In this document: positions 10,937 to 20,476 of the stretch, in pieces
Layout: the number at the start of each line of letters is the position of its first letter
Numbering within the stretch: the first letter of the stretch is position 1
Source of the DNA: Amphimedon queenslandica
Lineage: Eukaryota; Porifera; Demospongiae; Haplosclerida; Niphatidae
DNA length: 43,528 nt
Assembly (NCBI RefSeq): GCF_000090795.2
Contig: NW_003546306.1
Location: forward strand, 119,533-163,060
Direction of reading: 5' to 3'
Program-made: the position numbers and the translations under genes
Notes under the pieces: generated by a model
Databases searched by the model: none
Told to the model about the DNA's origin: nothing
The model's input: only the letters and a program-made list of their open reading frames with translations

Positions 10937-11326
10937 GTGCCATTTAGAGACGAGAGCACATTTGTAATGGAAGGAGAAACAATGGCAGAAGCTTCTAGGC
11001 GTCACAGAGAAGCATCTACACGTGGCATTGAAAATCATTTCAACAAACTACAGAAATTATTAGAAGCTGAACATAATTGGAAGAAAATAGTCGATGCAAG
11101 AAATAAAGCCGGTTTTACTGAAGAACTTCCTGATAACAAGGAAGATGATGAGCGTCAATTACTGGGTGAAATAATGGAAGCAGTAGCTGATATTGCTGAC
11201 ATGCATATAAATGTACCTAATTTAACATTAGAGCAAAGAGAGGCAATGCTTAATGTAGATCAAAATAGAATTTTTGATAAATTAAGAGCCATCTTATATG
11301 TCAAAAAGGAACATAAAGACTTATAA
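10937..11326 (+). pseudogene. Helitron linker between Rep and helicase
   Basis: An open frame of about 130 residues begins with PFRDESTFVMEGETMAEA and ends with LTLEQREAMLNVDQNRIFDK, the standard lead-in to the PIF1 helicase in Helitrons. It is Glu/Asp-rich and probably helical. A frameshift at about 11330-11345 separates it from the Walker A region. It stays open despite surrounding decay, probably by chance. Confidence 0.75.
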
Positions 11327-11344
11327 GAGAATGAGTCTTCAAGA

Positions 11345-12219
11345 CTACTTAGATTAGATAATATCAAACCGCTAAGATGTTTATTAGTGGTGTAGGTGAA
11401 ACTGGTATGTCGTATTTGATAGAGGCAATAAAATGCCTAGTGGATGACATATGGCATCCAAAAAGTGGTGAAATTATGGGTGCTATAGTAGCACCAACAG
11501 GTATAGCCGTATTTAATGTAGGCAGACTAACAATACATAGATTATTTCAGCTAGCAATAGAGCATGAGGGAAAGACAGCTAGATATTTGGCTTTGAATAA
11601 AGAAGCTCAGAAAAGAATAAAAACGACACTTTAAAATTTAAAAACTATAACAGTAGACGAGGTATCTATGGTATCCAATCTAAATCCACCATACTTACAC
11701 ATGCGCTTAGAAGATATATTTGGAACTGATGAATGGTTTGGATCTAAAAATATTTTATTTGTAGGTGACCACTTACAATTGCCACCAGTTAATGGTAGCC
11801 CAGTATTTAAAAAAATTAGCAACAAACTAGTAAAAAATATACTTGGAGCAGCAAATGCAGTTATGATATGGAAAGAAACAGTAGAATATGATGAACTAAC
11901 AATCAATGAGCGACAAAAAGGAGACGAAACTTTCTTTAAAATGCTTAATTCTGTTAGGCATGGCTGTCTGACTTATGAAACTATTGATACGCTTAAGAGT
12001 CGCGTATTTAAGGTTTCAATACAAGAAAAGTATAAGCAGTTGAAAAGTGAAGGAACAAATCCACCAATTTGCCGATTTTCTAAGGTAGACGCCTGCCAAA
12101 AAATCAATAAATTAATTTTAGAAGGTCTAGAAACTGAGAAAATAGAATTAGCATGTGTGGATGTTGTTGATGAAAGTGGCAGCACAGCAAAATTTGACAA
12201 AAAACAAGAAAAAAATTAG
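11345..12219 (+). pseudogene. Helitron PIF1 helicase, N-terminal half (Walker A and B)
   Basis: The frame from 11345 gives the lead-in and the P-loop, which here reads MFISGVGETGMSYLIEAI. The motif normally has GGTGKS at this place; a Gly and the catalytic Lys are replaced by Glu and Met, so ATP binding should be lost. After one TAA (11632-11634) the same frame continues with Walker B as ITVDEVSMVS, then FVGDHLQLPPVNGSPVF, a classic PIF1 motif. The rest to 12219 covers helicase domain 2A. The frame is lost at an A-rich run near 12200-12215. The helicase would unwind the displaced strand during transposition. Confidence 0.85.
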
Positions 12220-12266
12220 AGAAACTAAATGATCAACCAAGCAAAACAGCTGGGTTAGAAACTGTA

Positions 12267-13289
12267 TTGTCTTTATCAGTAGGCTGTGGAGTAATGCTAA
12301 GACGTAATATTGATGTGACAGTAGGATTGGTTAATTGTGCAATTGGTACAGTAATGGGTATTTATGCTATACATATATCAATCAAATTTGATCATAATGA
12401 AGTACATTGTGACATAGAAAGGGTTACATCTAGATTTATGCTATCTAAGAATTTGTATATACATAGGAAACAGTTTCCCCTTATACTTTCTAATGCTATT
12501 ACTATACATAAATGTCAGGGCCTCTCACTAGATACAGCCATTATTGATTTATCAACTGATGTTTTTGGGGATGGTATGGCATATGTTGCATTGTCTCGTG
12601 CACGTACATTAAATGGATTACATTTATTATCATTTCATCCTCTCTCTGTTTAAGTTAGTAGTCCGTGCATTAACGAAATTAACCATCTCAGAAGTAAATT
12701 TCGGAATGACTTACCTCAAATCAAGAAAAGTAAAGGAAAGAAGAGAAAGATTCAAGTGACTGGAAAAATTGATGATGGTGAACCTTGTAGTAAGAATGCC
12801 AAGGTGTCTGTAAGTCATGTACAAAGTACTAGTAACAGTACCATTAGTAGCAATAAACATAAGAGTACTGATTTACAAAAGTCTAATCTCCCCAAAAAGA
12901 GTAAAATTTGTGACAATAATGCTTTGAATAAGCCTTGCCCCAAAAAAAGAGAAGTTGATGTAAACAGTAGTACTCACAATACTGCTTTGGTATTGCCTCG
13001 CTCAAAAAAAGATAAATTAATTGTTTAAATTAATTTGAAAGACCTAAAAACCAAATTTAATGTCAAAGATGATGATAGTTGTAGTAGTCTCATTGTATCT
13101 ATAAAACTCTCAAACATTAAATGTAAACCAAAAGATGATAAAACCAAGTATGTTGTAAAAAATGACCATTGTAGTAATAGTCTGATTGTATCTATAAAAC
13201 TCTCAAGCATTAAAATAAAGACAAGTAATCCAAAAAAGATGACGATGTCATCTTTACTTATGAAGAACCTCCCAACCCAGATTTTGTGA
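12267..13289 (+). pseudogene. Helitron PIF1 C-terminal motifs and repeat-bearing linker
   Basis: 12267-12653 holds the last helicase motifs: MLRRNIDVTVGLVNCAIGTV, then LSNAITIHKCQGLSLDTAII and AYVALSRARTLNGL. The same frame continues past a TAA at 12651-12653 into a short basic segment and a Ser/Lys/Asn-rich linker. A second TAA lies at 13026-13028. Around it are three copies of a short motif: KLIV-stop-INLKDLK, SLIVSIKLSNIK and SLIVSIKLSSIK, the last two inside a ~100 bp DNA repeat. The linker joins the helicase to the OTU domain. The hydrophobic LIV cores beside acidic residues resemble SUMO-interacting motifs, but this is only a guess. Confidence 0.75.
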
Positions 13290-13860
13290 GGAGACAATGG
13301 GATTATGTTTATTACCCTGGTAATGAAGAATATCAAAGAAGGTGGTGTGAGATTTTAAATCTCAAATTTGTCAAAGCTGCTACAATCGTACCTGGTAGTC
13401 CAACAACACCATTGTCAGATGAAAGAGTTCCTAATAGTACTCTTGATGTCCTTGGTGATGGGAACTGTTTATATTTTGCCCTTTCATATCTCATCACTGG
13501 GTCAATTTCTCAACATTACGAATTACGTAAGGTAATTGTTTGTAATATGCCAAACTTTGAAGAAGAATTGTTTGATAGTACATTAAGTGCAACCAGATAT
13601 TCAAGCATATATGAATACATAAATAAGTGCAAAATGTATATAAATTATGTGTGGGCCACTGACACAGAGATTATTACACTAACTGCAATATTAGGTACAA
13701 CCATATATTCATATTCACTAACTCCTACTTTTGTTGGCTGGGCTAGCTATGGAAATCAAACTTTATATGGCATTCCTGTGATACTAATACACCTGCTTTG
13801 TATTTGAAGCATGTTGGTACTAATCATTTCCAAGCAGTTAAGTCTATTGATACTTCTTAA
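13290..13860 (+). pseudogene. OTU-like cysteine protease domain of the Helitron
   Basis: The frame ending at 13807 carries LDVLGDGNCLYFALSYLITG at about 13441-13500, the OTU catalytic Asp-Gly-Asn-Cys segment, followed by YELRKVI and the WATDTEIITLTAILG segment typical of the fold. After a shift near 13790, the end LKHVGTNHFQAVKSID (13806-13853) supplies the expected catalytic His, with a TAA at 13858-13860. OTU domains are deubiquitinating proteases, and animal and plant Helitrons are known to carry them; the role in transposition is unknown. The catalytic Cys and His are preserved, but the frame is broken between them. Confidence 0.75.
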
Positions 13861-14402
13861 GCATTGATTGATGATGGAAGTGGGTATGGTGAATGGGAGG
13901 TCCATCATCTTAAAAACATTGGTTGTTTAATGTGACTTATATTTCACTGCATGTGCAATGTGAATGATGTGTGAGTGTGAAAACCATTGGTGCATATCCA
14001 CCCAGTATTGCTCTGTATGAAGAGATCTATGTCAATTCAGGAAGTGAGATTAATCAATGTATAACAGTGAATATTTATTATTTGTTGCTACAATGGACAG
14101 TGAGAGGGTGTGAAAGAGGTTTGGTGTTCATTAGAGTTTTGCATTGATTCAAATTTATGTGACTTCATTTATGTAAGACAGAGGGTTAGGAAGGGAGGAA
14201 GCTGTCATTATGAAATCTGGTCTTGTTTGTGGCTTGTACTACATGTTTATTACAAATAACAGGTGCTTATGGATCTGGGCGCTGCTGGAAAAATTTTGAA
14301 GCACTAGAAAAATTTTCGAGTAAAATTAAAAGTTGTTATTATACATCTAGTAATATTCAAGCAGTGATTCAGTACACATATTAATGATCATCATGCATGT
14401 TA
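13861..14402. other. No gene seen
   Basis: AT-rich sequence following the OTU frame. It may include the Helitron's 3' untranslated part, but I could not find a terminal hairpin with CTRR. Confidence 0.4.
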
Positions 14403-14580
14403 ATGCTGCCATCAATGCTGTTCACATTACATATATGTTAATGCTTGCCAGCTGATGTTGCGCATAATGCTGCCATCAATGCTGTGCACATTATTAAGTT
14501 AGTGCTTGCCGGCGCATTTGAATGATGCTGCCATCAATGGTGTGCACATATTAAATGCTTGCCAGCTGATGTTGCGCATC
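14403..14580 (+). repeat. Three tandem copies of a ~60 bp unit
   Basis: ATGCTGCCATCAATG begins at 14403, 14466 and 14524. Each copy continues with TGTGCACAT-like sequence and ATGCTTGCC-like sequence; the first and third end in CAGCTGATGTTGCGCAT. Spacing is 63 then 58 bases. Non-coding. Confidence 0.7.
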
Positions 14581-14589
14581 TTTTATTGA

Positions 14590-16310
14590 TGATTTTTGTA
14601 ACATGTGCATGTTCTCATTAACAAAAAAATATTGTTTGCACATTAAAAATTGTTCATGTACACAGTGTTGTGTTATATTAAGCAGGTCATGCAAGTATCT
14701 TAACTAAGGATAGCATTAGTAAGCAATATTATGTCTAAAATACATGCATGCACATACATGTACGATCCGATCAGAAATATTGTAGATGCTACCATTATCA
14801 TTATTAGTTAGTATGTCACAATCATACTTTTCACAGGTACTTGCTTGGCACAAGGACTGCAATGCGGTGTTAAAGAGTGAGGTTGATGTGATTAATAATA
14901 AAGTTTGTTCACCATTACTGTTTGTGCTATTGTTATTATTAGCCTGTGAGTTTACTTTTGATATGTTTCTATTACTATGCTTTACAGGTAATTACAGCTG
15001 GAAATGATTTCCTGATTCAGCAATCCTTTTGCTTGATATTGGAATGTGCAATATAGTAAAAGGCAATTCTGTAATTAGATTGTTGTAAGTAAATTAATTT
15101 ATTTATTAAATGTTATTTAATGTTTTGTTGCCGCTCCTTGATTAGTAGTTGTATCATGCTGTAGGAGGTGCCAGTTACATCTGTATAGGTTTCATAATAC
15201 TGTAGTCTTAGCAACGGAATATGTAGTAAGATGGAGAGTATTGTGAGATGTCTTATGTATTTTGTTATACATGTAGGTTACGATTCTAGGTGACATACTG
15301 TATATTCGTTTGATGATTATATCATTAATTATGGGCACAGTAAGTACTTTTTTTACTCAATATAAATGAATGCTTGCCATTGCATCTTTTTTGTGTGCAT
15401 GGATGTTTTAATTAATAATACAATAATAATTGTTTGCACATTGGATTGTATTCATGTGGTCTATTAATGTGTATTTGCACAATGCAGGTAATTCAGGATG
15501 GCATTGAGTCAGAAAATTCAACATTCTATGTCTAAACTACATGTACAGTGTATGTACATATACCTGTATGATTCAATCATAGCTTAATATGCATTGTGGA
15601 GCTATACATGTCATATATGTATATTAATTGTTGATAAATGCATGTATGCTACTGTTAATTTGTTAGTACATGAATAATTTCACATTCATAATTTACACAG
15701 GTACATATTTTACACAAGGACTGTAATGTGGTGTTAAAAAATAAGGTCAGACTTGGAAAGAGATTTAAAAGGTGGAGGGTTATTCCTGTTTGTGAGCAGA
15801 TGTATCTTATTAGTGGTTTGTAATGCATGTTTGTGACAAACATAAGTTATATCATGCATATGCATGTACATATTTAGTTTAGCATATATAGCCTGTGTGT
15901 TTACATTGCTTGCTGTTGATGATGTTTCTTTCTTACTTTGCTTTAAGGTATTTACCGCTGCAAATGATTTAATGATTCAGCAATAAGGTGTAATAATACT
16001 TTAATAGCATGATGAATGTCTAAGGCTATTGTCTGATTTCGTTTGTGATAACTAAATTAATTTCTAATAAATAATCATCTTTGTAACATTATGTTTTGTT
16101 GTAGTTCTTTGATCAGTGGTGCTTTCACACTGGAGAAGGCGCCAGTTTCCAGCTGCACAGGTTTCATATTGTCATATTCTTAGCAATTGAATACATAGTA
16201 AGATAGAATTTTGTGAGATTCCATAGTTTTTTATTATTGTGTTATAGGATATGATCAAAGGCTATAATTCTTTTTTATGATTAATATTGATTATCTGATT
16301 AACTATAAGG
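14590..16310 (+). repeat. Large direct duplication, ~0.9 kb period, two diverged copies
   Basis: Copy A (about 14590-15350) and copy B (about 15390-16310) share ordered blocks: CACAGGTAC followed by ACACAAGGACTG (14832 and 15696), GCCTGTG (14942 and 15891), GATTCAGCAAT (15014 and 15974), TGTTTTGTTG (15121 and 16092), and GCCAGTT, GGTTTCATA and TCTTAGCAA in order (15170 and 16140). The offset grows from 864 to 971 bases through small insertions in copy B. No shared open frame is evident, so this looks like duplicated non-coding or untranslated DNA. An AATAAA at 16554-16559 could be a polyadenylation signal for a + strand transcript. Confidence 0.65.
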
Positions 16311-16561
16311 CCACGGTATTTATTTTCTTTACTCGTTAATATAATTCAGTAATATATATCACATGTATTTGTATTGTAGGAAGATTGAAGCTTAAGTATT
16401 GAATTGTTTTGCGTTGTTAAACAAACACACCAATTTTAAGCATTGCTTTTATAATTTCTGTTTTGGCTTTACGCTTAAAGATATTTGACTTTTATTATAA
16501 GTTTTTAATTTAAGAAATGTTAACTGTATAGATCTACATGTAATTAATAATTCAATAAAAG

Positions 16562-17059
16562 TTATAGTTCTTTCTTGAGTTGCTGTTCCTCCTGCCCCTG
16601 CCCCTGCCTCTCGGAAGATTGTTGTACTGAAGTAAAATGGAATTGAAAGGTGATAAATTGGTATCTATATAAACTGCAGATACTAACTAAAATAATCTTA
16701 ATTTCTCGATTGACTTGGTGTAGCTGCCATATGATGAGCTGCCTCTGCCTTTGCAAAGCAGCAACATTACGAGGAGCTCCAGCTGTATGAAGTGCTGGAG
16801 CAGCAGGGGGATGTGGCGGAGGACATCCACCCAGCAGTGGACGACCACCAGCCAGTGGTGGTGGACCTCCAGCCAGCGGTGGAGGACCTCCATCAACTGG
16901 AGGAGGACCACCAGCAACTTGTGGAAGACCACCAGCCACTGGTGGCAGACCTCCAGCCAGCAGTGGAGGACCTCCATCCACTGGTGGAGGACCTCCAGCT
17001 ACTAGAGGTGGCCGAGGAATGGTGGTGGTGGTGGTGGAGCTTCTGGTGTTGGTTGTCAA
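16562..17059 (-). CDS. Pro/Gly repeat protein with Gln-rich C-terminus (uncertain)
   Basis: The - strand is open for 165 codons. Residues 15-85 are repeats of the form PPLAGGPPPVDGG, then a short region with NVAALQRQRQLIIWQLHQVN, which could form a helix or coiled coil, and a Gln/Glu-rich end, QGQGQEEQQLKKEL. A possible 57 nt intron (GTATCT...CAG) lies inside the C-terminal part and would leave the frame unchanged. Higher coordinates continue as Pro-rich sequence in a different frame with a stop, so the true N-terminus is unclear. The + strand of the same DNA also reads as Gly/Pro-rich protein, so coding strand and reality are uncertain. I do not recognise a family. Confidence 0.35.
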   Translation of the reverse strand: MTTNTRSSTTTTTIPRPPLVAGGPPPVDGGPPLLAGGLPPVAGGLPQVAGGPPPVDGGPPPLAGGPPPLAGGRPLLGGCPPPHPPAAPALHTAGAPRNVAALQRQRQLIIWQLHQVNREIKIILVSICSLYRYQFITFQFHFTSVQQSSERQGQGQEEQQLKKEL

Positions 17060-17125
17060 GCATCTGGTGGTGGTGGTGGTGGCGGGCCTCTGGGAGGTGG
17101 TGGTGGAGGAGGAACTCCATGATGC
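16795..17125. repeat. GC-rich GGTGG/CCACC repeat tract
   Basis: Degenerate units of about 24-27 bases built from GGACCTCCAGCCAGCGGTGG-like sequence fill 16830-17000. Poly-GGT runs follow to about 17110. It is a sharp GC-rich island in AT-rich surroundings. Confidence 0.7.
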
Positions 17126-17572
17126 TCATCATAATTAAAAAATTATAAGAAAACATAGTGATAGCAAATGTAAGTTTGTAACTGAACTGACATGCTTTTT
17201 CAAAAAAAAGTTTCAAAGCAAAACAGCAGAATTTAGTTTGAGAGCTCTGAGCGGAAAGTTGGAAACTGAAAAATGAAAAGTGGCAACTGAACTAAAGCTG
17301 AATGTAAACTTAAATTGTTTCAAAACAGGAAATAGATCTTAGTAATGACAATAACGATTAATTGTTATGAGCTAGGCTATAAAAATAATTAATGATTCAA
17401 AAATTCAGAAAAATGAATGATTGTATGAAAACTGTTTTTATAATGCGGTAGGTCTTCTTATGGTTCTTATTTCAAAATTTTTTTCTTCCAGTAATGAACT
17501 GATACCTAAGCGAAAAATTATAATTATAGTTGAAAAGGATTATTAATTAAGAAAATTTAATAAAAAGTATGG

Positions 17573-18278
17573 AAACAAGTAAATAAAAAAATTTTTCTTA
17601 AATAAAAAAAAGTAGGGTTGTCAAAGAATAAAAGAAACAAGGGGGTTGAGTTCAACCATAATAATTAATTGTTCAATTAATAATAATAAAGTTTAATTAA
17701 TAAAAAAATAATTTATTCATAAAAATAATACAAAAATTTCAAACCCTACTTTGCAGAAATTTAAAGGAGTATTGTTTCTTTAAAATGACAAATTTTAATG
17801 AAAGAATGATAGCCAAACTGCTTAGTTCCAGCCTACACAAGCGTGGCGAGTCCAATTACAATTCATAACAAGTATATATACATTAATATTTTTAATTTTT
17901 GATATTGTTCTGATCACAAAATTCAAAGAATGCAATAGCCAAATAATTATCCATAATTTAGATTTTATTATGGCGATGACAGTCAATCAATCTAGCTGAA
18001 AATTCTTATTTATGTTTATCACAATAATTAATTTACATCATAGTAATTATTAAAATTCTATTTATTTTGTAGTCTGCCTGTTATCATTTTCTGCAAAGTA
18101 GGGTTTGAAATTTTTCTATTGTTTTTAAGAATAAATTATTATTCTATGAATTAAAGTTCATTATTATTAATGGAACAATTAATTATTATTATGGTTGAAC
18201 TCAACCCCCTTGTTTCTTTTATTTTTTGACAACCCTACTTTTTCTTATTTAATAGAATTTTTTTTTATTTACTTGTTT
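17573..18278. mobile_element. Foldback MITE with ~190 bp inverted arms
   Basis: The left arm (about 17573-17760) and right arm (about 18087-18278) are reverse complements over nearly their whole length. Matching blocks include AAACAAGTAAATAAAA at the outer edge, AAAGTAGGGTTGTC, AAACAAGGGGGTTGAG and TTTCAAACCCTACTTTGCAG at the inner edge. The loop is about 326 bases and has no gene. Such a long hairpin is typical of foldback or MITE elements. No clear terminal motif or target duplication was found, so its superfamily is unknown. Confidence 0.8.
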
Positions 18279-18574
18279 TATATTCACTCTAAAGAGTTGG
18301 ACTTCATTAATGTTATCTTCACTCAATACATGAAGCAAGAGTGAGATTTTACTTGTGGGCCCACCATCCATCCCCAATCTCCATTCCATTACTATGAATA
18401 GAGTTAAGAGTTGTATATTATAGACCACAACACCTTTGTGGTTTTAATTTGATTTAGTGTTATCTCTTGACTATCCCAGAAGACACATCATCACTTATAA
18501 TTCTCTATGGTTCCTTAGTCTATCCATTTCATCATTTGCTACTGTTGATGATGTGATTTTTTTTGACTAGTCCT

Positions 18575-19250
18575 AGCAGAGCAAACTCATTGAAGTGTTC
18601 ATACTGTACTTAAGGCAACGTATGCCATTCCATCTTGGACCTTGATCGATTACAGTAGCATCAAGAGATAGACCCTTAACCTTGTGTATAAGTAGCTGCC
18701 CAGCAAGGTAGTAATGGTAACTGTTTACATTGTAATGTTACTCCTTGCTTGCCATAGAATTTGGCCATGACTGGTTCTATTCGGACACCTTTATGATCTG
18801 ATGAATCATTAATTGTGACACAGCTCACTAGACCTACACGTGGGTCATGAAATTTTACATATACTTTTTGTGGTAAGTCCCCTTTCTTTGCTTGATCACC
18901 AGCTCCATTTGGCCAAGAGAAACCCACAATTTTTCCTCTAGCTCCATTTACTAATCCTTTCTCACATATAATAATGTTATGTTGTAACATAACATGTGCT
19001 CCTATGGCTAACTTCACTTTACGTGATAAGCCAGCACAATCTCTATCACTGGAAGGTATGAGCAACACTGGGACTTATTCATGTGATACTACACTAGGGA
19101 TTAGTGTTGTTGACTCTACAATTGAATGCTCTACAACAAATTCACATATTTTAGTAGAGTGCGATAAATTCTTCAATCTACATATCAATCATCACAAGTG
19201 CATACACAATAATGATAATAATGCATCATACTAATAACAATACACAATAA
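18575..19250 (-). pseudogene. Second Helitron PIF1 helicase fragment
   Basis: The - strand frame 19068-18676 reads GAHVMLQHNIIICEKGLVNG, then KVYVKFHDPRVG, then PVMAKFYGKQGVTLQCKQLP and a Cys-Trp-Ala-Ala-Thr segment, matching the C-terminal third of PIF1 helicases in Helitrons. It stops where the HK-x-QG motif should start, but a shifted frame continues as HKVKGLSLDATVID and then MAYVALS near 18610. Sequence above 19068 may be a further upstream part with stops. It differs clearly from the helicase at 11.3-12.7 kb and is from another Helitron lineage. No Rep or OTU part is attached, so it is a fragment. Confidence 0.75.
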
Positions 19251-19475
19251 TAATACCATACTAATACATGGTTGTTACTCATTCCAGCTAGATCTATTTA
19301 ATCGTGCTTCCATTATGTTCCTATGTATTCTATCCAACTGATCACTTGCAAATAGGATCCAACCATTGCCAATTTTTTTGAATGATGATGATGAATTATG
19401 ATAGCTTATCTTTTAGTAAAAATTTGTAACTTTGAGCTTGTATAATGGAACTTTAGCACGGCGTGGCATACTGTA

Positions 19476-19670
19476 TAGCTTTGAAATTTCGTGGGTCGAA
19501 ATTATTGTGGTTTGCTCTTAGTGGGGCAATTAGTTGTTCAATTTTCGTTGTTGAAAGTTTGCATAGCCTGTATAAAGATGCCAATTCAATGATTTCATTG
19601 GTTTAAATTTTGTGGGCAGCCCATAACCACAAAAACTACGAAATTCATATTCCTCAAAATTTTCAAGCTA
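19476..19670. mobile_element. Short MITE, TA-flanked (195 bp)
   Basis: The left end TAGCTTTGAAATTTCGTGG and the complement of the right end, TAGCTTGAAAATTTTGAGG, form an imperfect 19 bp inverted repeat. TA dinucleotides flank both sides (19474-19475, 19671-19672), as expected for Tc1/mariner-type target duplications. The interior is non-coding. Confidence 0.55.
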
Positions 19671-19672
19671 TA

Positions 19673-20476
19673 CCATATATGAATTGCATTTTGGCATAAT
19701 TTGGGACACAATACTCTGACTGAAGGTTTAAAGAATATAGAATTGCAAGTGAAAGTTGCAGCAGTATACAGTAAAAGGAGCTTTGTTCATGTAGTCTGAT
19801 TTGGACTATGCTGCAATGTGAAGATGTATCTGTGACTGTTGGCAGCTATTAAATCACTTGTGATTCAAAATCAATTATTTTGAGCATTACTTTTGCATCA
19901 TTGGCATTAATGCATTCTTTTACAGCAATGTTGTGATGACTGCATAAACATCAGCTAATAATGACGGTAGTTTGCTTACTTAGTGCCGTATCATCAATTT
20001 TTTTGTCTACATCATTGATAATCAATCACATCTTTTTTAGAATTAGTGCAAACAATGGGTCAATAATGAACCCACTTATGGAATCTATACGTCTTTTCTT
20101 AAGCTGTTGCTGTTTCATCAATTTGCTCCGAAGTTGAATTTAAGTTTTACAAAAATTCAAAATGTAACATGCATCAGCTCAAAGATGGAATGAGTGATTA
20201 ATGATGTTACAAAAATTCCAATTGTTGAATCAGTGTCACGTACAACTGCACTAAAGATTTTTCACTTTCACCTGACTCCTGGCTTTTTTCAATTGAAAAA
20301 TAGCTACATCACAGCCTCATTTATTACGTATTTGTGCTTCTGTAATTGTTTTTGTTGCACACAAAACGATACAGCTAATTAGCAGCTAAATTTATTCATT
20401 GTTATTCAAGTTGCAACTTGAGTAAGTATTATTATTTATAATTTAAGATCATCATGAATTGTTTTTATAGTATTAT
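19673..20476. other. No gene seen
   Basis: AT-rich sequence. The 20194-20382 + strand frame has no recognisable features and its composition matches non-coding neighbours. Confidence 0.4.

Larger units (their letters stand above)
6752..13860 (+). mobile_element. Decayed autonomous Helitron with PIF1 helicase and OTU domain
   Basis: In order: Lys-rich N-terminus, DUF6570-like region, Helitron_like_N/HUH Rep, PIF1-type helicase, Ser/Lys linker with short repeats, and an OTU-like cysteine protease domain. This is the domain order of animal Helitron RepHel proteins, some of which carry OTU. The reading frame changes near 7290, 9670, 9960, 10242-10936 (several), 11340, 12215, 13290 and 13790, with stops in between, so no complete protein can be made. 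A 5' TC end and a 3' hairpin plus CTRR end could not be placed, so the limits given are those of the coding remains. Confidence 0.85.

Noticed and set aside
13025..13336. Hydrophobic - strand frame opposite the Helitron linker
   Set aside because: It is the complement of the Lys/Ser-rich linker and duplicates the same DNA repeat; a shadow frame.
6752..13860. Stop codons often falling where the family has Lys, Gln or Leu, suggesting a reassigned genetic code
   Set aside because: TAA, TAG and TGA all appear, at sites with different expected residues, along with many frameshifts. The open Tc1 and integrase frames use normal stops. Simple decay explains it.
14276..14320. Candidate Helitron 3' end near GCACTAGAAAAATTTT
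   Set aside because: No stable hairpin followed by CTRR at a suitable distance, and no AT insertion site could be shown.
14403..14580. Possible CRISPR-like array
   Set aside because: The copies are adjacent and similar along their whole length, without unique spacers, and the genome is eukaryotic.
16687..17216. Trp- and His-rich frames on both strands in the GGTGG tract
   Set aside because: They are alternative frames of the same repeat with unlikely composition. Only the Pro/Gly frame is kept, at low confidence.
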